64,000 nt of DNA from Bordetella genomosp. 10 (GTDB lineage Bacteria; Pseudomonadota; Gammaproteobacteria; Burkholderiales; Burkholderiaceae_B), in assembly GCF_002261225.1 (NCBI RefSeq), contig NZ_NEVM01000005.1, positions 1,178,001 through 1,242,000 on the forward strand, read 5' to 3'. Each line of letters starts with the position of its first letter. Position 1 is the first letter of the stretch. A model generated the notes under the pieces. That model was not told the DNA's origin. It saw only the letters and a program-made list of their open reading frames with translations, and ran no database searches. The position numbers and the translations under genes are program-made. Shown piece after piece: positions 34,347-41,462 of the stretch.

Positions 34347-34681
34347 CGCGCTTCTCCGCACGGCGGGAAGCCCGCACGGGCGCGGCCGCGGATGCACGCA
34401 AGCGCGAATGCGGACGCAGAGACAGAGGCAGGCACGGACGCGGAGCAGAACTCAAACGCGGACGCAAACGCAAACGCAGACGCAGACGCGCGCATGGAAC
34501 GTGGATTTTCGGATGGCATGTCATTCCCCTTGTGATGATCCGTAGCCCCTGGCCGCGCCCCCCGTGACGGGACGCCGCCTGGCCCGGATGTTGATCCCAC
34601 GCCGCGCGCTGCTTGGTCGCGCGGCGCATAACTGACGATGCGTGTTCGATTATGCCGTGCAAGGGAACACGGCAACGAGCG
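34347..34681. other. intergenic region with hexanucleotide tract
   Basis: These 335 nt between the LysR stop and the MFS start contain no supported gene. They hold a degenerate run of alternating GCGGAC/GCAAAC-type hexamers from about 34380. The clean part is six tandem RACGCR units at 34455-34490. An AT-rich stretch near 34625-34695 borders the LysR end. Confidence 0.55.
34455..34490 (+). repeat. tandem hexanucleotide repeat (RACGCR)6
   Basis: Six consecutive hexamers (AACGCG, GACGCA, AACGCA, AACGCA, GACGCA, GACGCG) lie about 110 bp upstream of the MFS start. Similar hexamers occur in the C-terminal coding part of the nitrate ATPase (about 40024-40113) and, inverted, near 59935-59975. Confidence 0.7.
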
Positions 34682-35638
34682 TCATTTTTTATCGATGGGA
34701 TCAAAAACCTGGATCGCCTGCCCGTGGTGGCGCGCCGCCGCTTCCTGGGCCAAGGCGCTGATCGAGCGCTTCAATGCGTTGTTGGAGGTTCCCTCCAGAT
34801 AGACGGCGTAGTAATCGAGCGCCGGCAGCACGACGGACGTATCGAGCACGCGCAAGGCGCCGGCGTCGATCGCGTCCTGGACCAGCACGGACGACAAGGC
34901 GCCGATGCCGCGCCCGGCATGCACCATGTCGATAATGGTCTGCACGGAGGAAACGCCCCAGATGCGCATGTCGGCCAGCCCCAGGGCCTCCCGTATGCGG
35001 GCCAGCACATTGGTGCTGAGCAGGGTATAGGCAGGCCAGGTAATGATGGGATAGCGCGAAAACAGTTCATCGTCCGGCCGCGTGGCGCAATCGTCCGCGG
35101 GGTCGTGCGCCCCAAGAGGAAGCCCCCGCGCCACAACAAAGCACACCTCGTAACTGCAGAGTTTGACGCCGTGCACCCCATCGTTGGGAATGGTCTCGGT
35201 CATCAGCGCGAGATCGATGTCCTGCGCAAGGATGCGTTGCCGCAATTCCGGCGAGTTGTCGACGGCGATGTCGATGATGAGATTCGGATATCTTGCGCTG
35301 ATATCCTCGATCAGGCTGGACAGCCAGGTCCGCACCAGCGTTTCGGACGTGCCTATCGTGAACTTGCCGCGCAAGGCGGCGGGCTGGGCGACCGCCGCCA
35401 GCAATTCGTCCCGCACCTTGAGCAGCCGCTCGGCATATTCGACCAGCAGCGCGCCGCGCGCCGTCAGCGTGGCGCGGCGGCGATTGGCGTCGAACAGTTC
35501 GACGCCCAGCTCCTGCTCCAGTTGGGCGATGCGCGCCGACACCGCGGGCTGGGTCGTGTGCAGCTTGGCCGCGGCCGCGCGGAATCCGCCCAGTTTCGCG
35601 ACCCAGTAGAAGGTTTCGAAAGTCCGCAAGTCCCGCAT
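34682..35638 (-). CDS. LysR-family transcriptional regulator
   Basis: The 318-residue regulator has a winged helix (FYWVAKLGGFRAAAAKLHTT, VSARIAQLEQELGVELFDAN) and an effector domain from about residue 90 (FTIGTSETLVRTWLSSLIED). It lies between the DUF1445 hydro-lyase gene and the MFS gene on the same strand, 88 nt after the former. It probably controls both. ATG 35638 is chosen because it begins the conserved HTH. Confidence 0.92.
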   Translation of the reverse strand: MRDLRTFETFYWVAKLGGFRAAAAKLHTTQPAVSARIAQLEQELGVELFDANRRRATLTARGALLVEYAERLLKVRDELLAAVAQPAALRGKFTIGTSETLVRTWLSSLIEDISARYPNLIIDIAVDNSPELRQRILAQDIDLALMTETIPNDGVHGVKLCSYEVCFVVARGLPLGAHDPADDCATRPDDELFSRYPIITWPAYTLLSTNVLARIREALGLADMRIWGVSSVQTIIDMVHAGRGIGALSSVLVQDAIDAGALRVLDTSVVLPALDYYAVYLEGTSNNALKRSISALAQEAAARHHGQAIQVFDPIDKK

Positions 35639-35726
35639 ATCGCCCGTCCGCTCCCATGAATTCACGCCGCCTGCACGTAAGGCATGCAGGCGGCGCGGAC
35701 CCATTCTAGGCAGAAGAGCGGCGGGG

Positions 35727-36512
35727 CTACAACACGGCCAAGTCCGAATTGCGTAAATCGGTCACCAGCATATGGGCCGGCGCGTGCGTGATGCAGAAGT
35801 CCAGCCCGGCCGCCTCGACGACCGCCTGGGGCGTGACGCCGCAGGCCCAGAACACGGGCAGCTCGCCCGGCTCCATGGGCACGGCCGTCCCGTAGTCGGG
35901 CTTGTCGATGTCGGCGATGCCTATGCTTTCCGGCAGGCCGATATGCACCGGCGCGCCGTGCACCGCGGGCATGCGCGAGGTGATCTGGATCGCGCGTATG
36001 GCGTCCGCCGGCTTGAACGACCGCATGGACACCACCAGCGGCCCGGAAAACGGACCGGCCGGCGTCGTCGGGATGGAGGTGCGGTAGACCGGAACGTCGC
36101 AGCCGCGCTCGTGATGGTGCAGGGCCAGGCCGGCCCGCAGCAATTCCTCCTCGAAGGAATAGGAGCAGCCCAGCAGGAAGGCCACGAGATCGTCGCGCCA
36201 GTAATCCTTGATGTCCGGCACCTCCCGCTCCAGCGCGCCGTTGCGCCAGATCCGGTACTTGGGAAGATCGGTGCGTATGTCGATGTCCTTGCCCAGGCGC
36301 GGCAGGCGCCAGTCCCCGGGCTCCGTGCTGCCAAGCAGGGGACAAGGCTTGGGATTCAGGGAGCAGAAGCGCAGGAAGTCCGCGGCCTGCGCGGACGGCA
36401 GGATGGCCAGGTTGGCCTGGACATAGCCCGGCGCCAGTCCCGACGTCTGGGTGGTGTGCTTGCGCGCGCGCACCAACTGGCGCGCCTCGTATCCCGTGCT
36501 TGCGGTGCTCAC
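35727..36512 (-). CDS. DUF1445 putative hydro-lyase (D-glutamate cyclase-like)
   Basis: The 261-residue protein belongs to the UPF0317/DUF1445 family: [15 protein letters not shown] near the start, [15 protein letters not shown], and [15 protein letters not shown] near the end. Mammalian relatives include D-glutamate cyclase; bacterial members are called putative hydro-lyases and the reaction is mostly unproven. The start is GTG at 36512 with GAGGGGAA in front. It probably handles a carboxylate imported by the MFS protein at the end of the same gene run. Confidence 0.88.
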   Translation of the reverse strand: MSTASTGYEARQLVRARKHTTQTSGLAPGYVQANLAILPSAQAADFLRFCSLNPKPCPLLGSTEPGDWRLPRLGKDIDIRTDLPKYRIWRNGALEREVPDIKDYWRDDLVAFLLGCSYSFEEELLRAGLALHHHERGCDVPVYRTSIPTTPAGPFSGPLVVSMRSFKPADAIRAIQITSRMPAVHGAPVHIGLPESIGIADIDKPDYGTAVPMEPGELPVFWACGVTPQAVVEAAGLDFCITHAPAHMLVTDLRNSDLAVL

Positions 36513-36655
36513 GTGCTTCCCCTCGTTGCTGGAATCAGGAAACCATTATCGGCAGGCCGCCACCCGTGGCGCCAACTCTGATTTTGGATCGCCGCAATTG
36601 GAAAAAATGATCAAGCGCGCGGCGCCGCCCTGCATCGCCCGCGGTTTTGCCGCAG

Positions 36656-36705
36656 CGCACCAAGGTGGCGCGCAATCCCGGGCACGGCCGCACCACGATG
36701 CAGCG
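36656..36705. promoter_or_regulatory. two NtrC-like binding sites upstream of the nitrate operon
   Basis: CGCACCAAGGTGGCGCG (36656-36672) agrees with the NtrC consensus TGCACCAAAATGGTGCA at 12 of 17 positions. A weaker copy, CGCACCACGATGCAGCG, is at 36689-36705. Their centres are 33 bp apart (three helical turns) and lie about 130-160 bp upstream of the predicted start point, normal for enhancer sites. Confidence 0.55.
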
Positions 36706-36798
36706 GCCCCTGCCCCGGCGCCGGCCGACGTTCCCGGCGAAAGAGATTTTCCACAATAAAGACAACGACTTATCGCCGGACGCAGGCATCCGGAAAAG

Positions 36799-36815
36799 TT
36801 GGCATATCGATTGCT
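36799..36815 (+). promoter_or_regulatory. sigma-54 promoter of the nitrate assimilation operon
   Basis: TTGGCATATCGATTGCT has GG (36801-36802) and GC (36813-36814) with exactly 10 nt between them and TTGCT at -12. Transcription would start near 36826, directly at the first leader hairpin. Confidence 0.72.
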
Positions 36816-36826
36816 TTTACCAGGAT

Positions 36827-36933
36827 GACAGCCAAGAACCGGCTGTCGCCGCGATTGACTCGCGGCATATGGGAACAACGGCGTTCCGCGGCTCCAGGCC
36901 CCGTCCTGGAGAGCGGGACGCTTTTTTTATTTT
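36827..36933 (+). ncRNA. nitrate-operon leader RNA with two hairpins and an intrinsic terminator (antitermination leader)
   Basis: Hairpin 1: GACAGCC (36827-36833) pairs with GGCTGTC (36841-36847). Hairpin 2 abuts it: GCCGCG (36848-36853) pairs with CGCGGC (36861-36866), and its loop ATTGACT starts with A and has G at position 4. Terminator: GCGTTCCGC/GCGGGACGC outside CTCCAGG/CCTGGAG (36881-36921), followed by TTTTTTTATTTT. It ends 35 nt before the nrtA start. Two tandem hairpins before a terminator are the target layout of ANTAR antiterminators (NasR in Klebsiella, NasT in Pseudomonas/Azotobacter). No ANTAR gene is in the window. Confidence 0.72.
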
Positions 36934-36968
36934 CCATTAGTTCTCGCCCCCGACCCTGGAGCCCTGGA

Positions 36969-38270
36969 ATGAAGCCCGTAGACTCGAAGACGCCCCCGAC
37001 GACCTCTCCCCCGGCCGCCGCCGCCATCGATCAAGGCCGCCGCGACTGGCTGGGCAAAGGCGCCCGCGGCCTGGCCGGCGCCGGCATCCTGACGCTGGTC
37101 GATCCGCTGGTGCGCGCCGGCGCCTGGGCCGCCGGCTCCGACGCCCCCGAGAAAACCGAAGTCAAGATCGGCTTCATTCCCCTCACCGACTGCGCCTCCG
37201 TGGTCATGGCCTCCGTGCTGGGGCTGGACAAGAAATACGGCGTCAAGATCACGCCGTCCAAGGAAGCCTCGTGGGCCGGCGTCCGCGACAAGCTGGTCAA
37301 CGGCGAACTGGATTTCTCCCACGTCCTGTACGGCCTGGTCTACGGCATGCACCTGGGCATCGGCGGCCCCAAGAAGGACATGGCCGTCCTCATGGGCCTG
37401 AACCGCAACGGCCAGGCCATCACCCTCTCCGAGAAGCTCAAGGAGGCCGGCGCCACCGACGGCGCCTCGCTCGCCAAGGTCATGCAGGCCGAGAAACGCG
37501 ACTACACCTTCGCGCAGACCTTTCCCACCGGCACCCACGCCATGTGGCTCTATTACTGGATGGCGGCCTACGGCATCAATCCCATGCGCGACGCCAAGGT
37601 CATCACCGTGCCGCCGCCCCAGATGGTCGCCAATATGCGCGTCGGCAACATGGACGGCTTCTGCGTCGGCGAACCCTGGGGCGCCCGCGCCATCGCCGAC
37701 AAGATCGGCTTCACGGCCGTCACCACCCAGCAGATCTGGACCGACCATCCCGAAAAAGTGCTGGGCACCAGCGCCGACTTCGTCCAGGCCCATCCCAATA
37801 CGGCCCGCGCCGTCACGGCCGCCGTCATCGAGGCCGGCAAATGGATAGACGCATCGGCGTCCAACCGCCGCCAGGCCGCCGAGACCATCGCCGCCAAGTC
37901 CTACGTCAACACCGACGCGAGCGCCATCGTCGATCGCATGCTGGGCCGCTACAGCAACGGCCTGGGCAAGACCTGGGACGATCCCCACGCCATGCACTTC
38001 TACCAGGACGGCGACGTCAGCTTCCCCTACCTCAGCGACGGCATGTGGTTCCTGACCCAGCACAAGCGCTGGGGGCTGCTGAAGGAACACCCCGACTACA
38101 TGGCCGCGGCCCGGCAGATCAACCGCATCGACATCTACAAACAGGCCGCCGCCGCGGCGGGCGCCAGCCTGCCCGGCTCGGAGAACCGCTCCTCCACGCT
38201 GATCGACGGCGTGGTCTGGGACGGCAGCAACCCCGCCGCCTATGCGGACGGTTTCAAAGTCAAAGCCTGA
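36969..38270 (+). CDS. nrtA: nitrate ABC transporter substrate-binding protein
   Basis: The 433-residue periplasmic protein has a twin-arginine-type start (RRDWLGKGARGLAGAGIL near residue 24). The NrtA/CmpA body follows: VKIGFIPLTDCASVVMA, ASWAGVRDKLVNGELDFSH, FPTGTHAMWLYYWMAAYGI, MDGFCVGEPWGARA. It binds nitrate (or nitrite) and delivers it to NrtB. ATG 36969 follows GGAG with a 7-nt spacer; an upstream in-frame start would lie inside the leader hairpins. It is the first gene of the operon after the antitermination leader. Confidence 0.93.
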   Translation: MKPVDSKTPPTTSPPAAAAIDQGRRDWLGKGARGLAGAGILTLVDPLVRAGAWAAGSDAPEKTEVKIGFIPLTDCASVVMASVLGLDKKYGVKITPSKEASWAGVRDKLVNGELDFSHVLYGLVYGMHLGIGGPKKDMAVLMGLNRNGQAITLSEKLKEAGATDGASLAKVMQAEKRDYTFAQTFPTGTHAMWLYYWMAAYGINPMRDAKVITVPPPQMVANMRVGNMDGFCVGEPWGARAIADKIGFTAVTTQQIWTDHPEKVLGTSADFVQAHPNTARAVTAAVIEAGKWIDASASNRRQAAETIAAKSYVNTDASAIVDRMLGRYSNGLGKTWDDPHAMHFYQDGDVSFPYLSDGMWFLTQHKRWGLLKEHPDYMAAARQINRIDIYKQAAAAAGASLPGSENRSSTLIDGVVWDGSNPAAYADGFKVKA

Positions 38271-38285
38271 TTCCGGAGCACGCGC

Positions 38286-39119
38286 ATGAACACTCCCGCC
38301 ACCGCCCTCGCCTCCGCCGCCGCGCCCGCGCCGCGCTGGCGCGAACGCTTCGACGCCCTGCTCGGCGCGCTGATCGGCCCGGCCGCCGGCTTTGCCGTCT
38401 TCGTGCTGATCTGGCAGGGCATCGCCCTGCTCGTCCCGGAAATCCCCACGCCCGGCAAGACCTGGGACGCGGCGCGCGAGCTGTTCGCCCATCCCTTCTA
38501 CGACAACGGTCCCAACGACAAGGGCATAGGCTGGAACGTGCTGGCGTCCCTGCAGCGCGTCGCCATCGGCTTCGGCCTGGCCGCGCTGGTGGGCATCCCG
38601 GTCGGCTTCGCCATCGGCCGCTTCAAGGCCCTGAACGCCATGCTCTCGCCCATCGTCAGCCTGCTGCGGCCGGTCTCGCCGCTGGCCTGGCTGCCGCTGG
38701 GCCTGCTTCTTTTCAAGGCGGCGAATCCGGCCGCCATCTGGGCCATCTTCATCTGTTCGATCTGGCCCATGATCGTCAACACGGCCGTCGGCGTGTCGCG
38801 CGTGCCGCAGGACTATCTCAACGTGGCGCGCGTGCTGGACCTGTCGGAATGGAAGGTCCTGACCCGGGTGCTGCTGCCGGCCGTCCTGCCCTATGTCCTG
38901 ACGGGCGTGCGCCTGTCCATCGGCACCGCCTGGCTGGTCATCGTCGCCGCAGAAATGCTGACCGGCGGGTCCGGCATCGGTTTCTGGCTGTGGGACGAGT
39001 GGAACAACCTCAAGGTCGAGCACATCGTCATCGCCATTTTCATCATCGGCATCGTCGGCCTGCTGCTCGAAGTCCTGCTGGTGCAACTCGCGCGCCGCTT
39101 CACCTACACCGAGGAATAA
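38286..39119 (+). CDS. nrtB: nitrate ABC transporter permease
   Basis: The 277-residue inner-membrane permease of the NrtB/SsuC/TauC family has about six helices. The EAA-like loop PQDYLNVARVLDLSEWKVL is followed by TRVLLPAVLPYVLTGVRLS. GTAWLVIVAAEML and GIGFWLWDEWNNL are typical of nitrate permeases. It starts 15 nt after nrtA and ends 4 nt before the ATPase gene. Confidence 0.93.
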   Translation: MNTPATALASAAAPAPRWRERFDALLGALIGPAAGFAVFVLIWQGIALLVPEIPTPGKTWDAARELFAHPFYDNGPNDKGIGWNVLASLQRVAIGFGLAALVGIPVGFAIGRFKALNAMLSPIVSLLRPVSPLAWLPLGLLLFKAANPAAIWAIFICSIWPMIVNTAVGVSRVPQDYLNVARVLDLSEWKVLTRVLLPAVLPYVLTGVRLSIGTAWLVIVAAEMLTGGSGIGFWLWDEWNNLKVEHIVIAIFIIGIVGLLLEVLLVQLARRFTYTEE

Positions 39120-39123
39120 GACC

Positions 39124-40152
39124 ATGCAGAAATTCGTACGCATCGAGCGCGTGGGCCAGGTCTTCCCCACCCGCAACGGCCCCTTCGTGGCGCTGCGCGA
39201 CATCGACCTGAGCGTGGCGCAGGGCGAGTTCATCAGCCTCATCGGCCATTCCGGCTGCGGCAAGTCCACGCTGCTGAACCTGGTGGCGGGCCTGACGCGC
39301 CCCACGTCGGGCGTGCTGATCTGCGCGGAAAAGGAGATCGCCGGGCCCGGGCCGGAGCGCGCGGTGGTCTTCCAGAACCACGCATTGCTGCCCTGGATGA
39401 CCTGCTACCAGAACGTCCACCTGGGCGTGGAGCGGGTGTTCGGCAGGACGGAAAGCAAGGCGCAACTGCAGGCGCGCACCCACGCGGCGCTGGAACTCGT
39501 CGGCCTGGCCCACGCGCAGGCCAAGTTGCCGCGCGAAATCTCCGGCGGCATGAAACAGCGCGTGGGCATCGCCCGCGCCCTGGCCATGGAGCCCAAGGTG
39601 CTGCTGATGGACGAACCCTTCGGCGCGCTGGACGCCCTGACCCGCGCCCATCTGCAGGACGAGCTGCTGAAGATCGTCGCCAAGACCCGCAGCACCACCA
39701 TCATGGTCACCCACGACGTCGACGAGGCCGTGCTGCTGTCGGACCGCATCGTCATGCTGACCAACGGCCCGGCGGCCACCATCGGCGAGATCCTGGACGT
39801 GCCGCTGGCGCGCCCGCGCGATAGGGTCGAGCTGGCCAACGACCCGCGCTACCTGGCCTGCCGCGCCGCGGTCGTCGATTTCCTGCACCGGCGGCACGGC
39901 AATCCGGCGGCGGCCGCCACGACCGCCACGCCCGGCGCATCCACGGCCAGCGAAGGCCCGCGCGAAGGCGCCGCCGTCGGCCTGCATGTCGTCGGCGGAC
40001 GGCCGACAGGTCCGGCGCCGGGCCATGCGGATGCGGACGCGGACGAGACCGCGGATGAAGGCCTGAACGCGGACGAAGGCGTGAACGTGGACACGGGCAC
40101 GAACGGCTCCCCGCTCGCAACCCTTCCCCGCGCCGCCCGCCGCGCCGGCTGA
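39124..40152 (+). CDS. nrtD: nitrate ABC transporter ATP-binding protein with acidic repeat-like tail
   Basis: The 342-residue protein has Walker A GHSGCGKST, signature SGGMKQRVGIARAL, Walker B LLMDEPFGALDALTR and H-switch VTHDVDEAVLLSDR in its first 260 residues, as in NrtD. The last 80 residues are unusual: Ala/Thr-rich, then GHADADADETADEGLNADEG made from GCGGAC-like hexamers. NrtD proteins normally end near residue 260-275, so the tail looks like a later repeat expansion and is probably disordered. The core motifs are intact. Confidence 0.92.
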   Translation: MQKFVRIERVGQVFPTRNGPFVALRDIDLSVAQGEFISLIGHSGCGKSTLLNLVAGLTRPTSGVLICAEKEIAGPGPERAVVFQNHALLPWMTCYQNVHLGVERVFGRTESKAQLQARTHAALELVGLAHAQAKLPREISGGMKQRVGIARALAMEPKVLLMDEPFGALDALTRAHLQDELLKIVAKTRSTTIMVTHDVDEAVLLSDRIVMLTNGPAATIGEILDVPLARPRDRVELANDPRYLACRAAVVDFLHRRHGNPAAAATTATPGASTASEGPREGAAVGLHVVGGRPTGPAPGHADADADETADEGLNADEGVNVDTGTNGSPLATLPRAARRAG

Positions 40153-40187
40153 CCCCGCCCCCCCTTCGGCTAAGGAGACACCCAACC

Positions 40188-41462
40188 ATGGACAAACCGA
40201 AACTGGTGCTGGTCGGCAACGGCATGGCGGGCGTGCGCGCCCTGGAGGAATTGCTGAAGATCGCGCCCGGCCTCTACGACATCACGGTGTTCGGCGCCGA
40301 GCCCCATCCCAACTACAACCGCATCATGCTGTCGCCCGTGCTGATGGGCGAGCAGACGCTGGACGACATCGTGCTGAACGACGTCGACTGGTACGCGGCG
40401 CACGGCATCCGCCTGCTGCTGAACCGCACCGTGACCCGCATCGACCGGGCGCGCCGCCGGGTCCATGCCGACGACGGCACCGTCGCACCCTACGACCGCC
40501 TGCTCCTGGCGACCGGGTCCACGCCCTTCGTCCTGCCGGTGCCGGGCCACGACCTGCGGGGCGTGATCGGCTTTCGCGACATCCAGGACGTGCAGCGCAT
40601 GATAGCCGCGGCGGCCAAGGGCGGCCATGCCGTGGTCATCGGCGGCGGACTGCTGGGCCTGGAGGCCGCCAGCGGCCTGTCCGCGCGGGGCATGCGGGCC
40701 AGCGTGGTGCACCTGGGCCAGACCCTGCTGGACCGCCAGCTCGACGTCACGGCGGCGAACCTGCTGCGCGCCACCCTGGAAGCGCGCGGCCTGCAATTCC
40801 TGATGGCGCGCCAGACGGAAGCCATCCTGGGCGACGACCAGGGCCATGTCCGCGCCGTGCGGTTCAAGGACGGGACCGAAATCCCCGCGGACCTGGTGGT
40901 CATGGCGGCGGGCGTGCGTCCGAATATCGGGCTGGCCCGGTCCTGCGGGCTGCACACCGAACGCGGCATCGTCGTCAGCGACACCTTGCAGACCTACGAT
41001 CCCTGCATCTACGCGGTGGGAGAATGCGCCAGCCATCGCGGCGTGGCCTATGGCCTGGTCGCTCCCCTGTACGAACAGGCGCGCGTGGCGGCGAACCACC
41101 TGGCGCGGATAGGCAGCGGCCGCTATCCCGGCAGCGTCCTCTCGACCAAGCTCAAGGTCACCGGCGTCGACGTGTTTTCGGCCGGCGACTTCCTCGGCGG
41201 CGCGGACACCGAGACCATCACGCTGACCGACCCGCTGGCCGGCGTCTACAAAAAGCTGGTCATCCAGGACGGCCGGCTGGTGGGCGCCTGCCTGTATGGC
41301 GACACCGCCGACGGCGCCTGGTATTTCCGCCTCATCCGCGAAGGCCGCGACGTGGCGGCGCTGCGCGATCGCCTGATGTGGGGCGAGGAACCCGCCAACG
41401 AAGCCCCGGCTAATGAAGAACCGGCCAAGGAAGCGCCGGGCGCGGCGCGCCGGGCCGCGTGA
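40188..41462 (+). CDS. NAD(P)H/FAD-dependent reductase, likely electron-transfer subunit of assimilatory nitrate reductase
   Basis: The 424-residue flavoprotein resembles the first half of NirB: LVLVGNGMAGVRALEEL (FAD), GAEPHPNYNRIMLSPVL, LLATGSTPFVLP, VVIGGGLLGLEAASGL (NAD) and YAVGECASHRG. NirB's BFD and siroheme domains are absent, and the protein ends cleanly after a Glu/Ala-rich tail. Its position just before nasA suits a NasC-like role passing electrons from NAD(P)H to NasA. It overlaps the nasA start. AAGGAG precedes the ATG. Confidence 0.87.
   Translation: MDKPKLVLVGNGMAGVRALEELLKIAPGLYDITVFGAEPHPNYNRIMLSPVLMGEQTLDDIVLNDVDWYAAHGIRLLLNRTVTRIDRARRRVHADDGTVAPYDRLLLATGSTPFVLPVPGHDLRGVIGFRDIQDVQRMIAAAAKGGHAVVIGGGLLGLEAASGLSARGMRASVVHLGQTLLDRQLDVTAANLLRATLEARGLQFLMARQTEAILGDDQGHVRAVRFKDGTEIPADLVVMAAGVRPNIGLARSCGLHTERGIVVSDTLQTYDPCIYAVGECASHRGVAYGLVAPLYEQARVAANHLARIGSGRYPGSVLSTKLKVTGVDVFSAGDFLGGADTETITLTDPLAGVYKKLVIQDGRLVGACLYGDTADGAWYFRLIREGRDVAALRDRLMWGEEPANEAPANEEPAKEAPGAARRAA

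Noticed and set aside
36927..39305. Minus-strand open frame of about 790 codons opposite nrtABD
   Set aside because: The composition is Gly/Ala/His/Gln-rich without motifs and it overlaps the nitrate transporter genes. It is a GC-driven shadow.
40188..41462. NirB truncated by a frameshift
   Set aside because: The gene ends cleanly with its own tail and nasA starts at once. No siroheme-domain remnant is found in any frame after it, so it is a naturally short protein.
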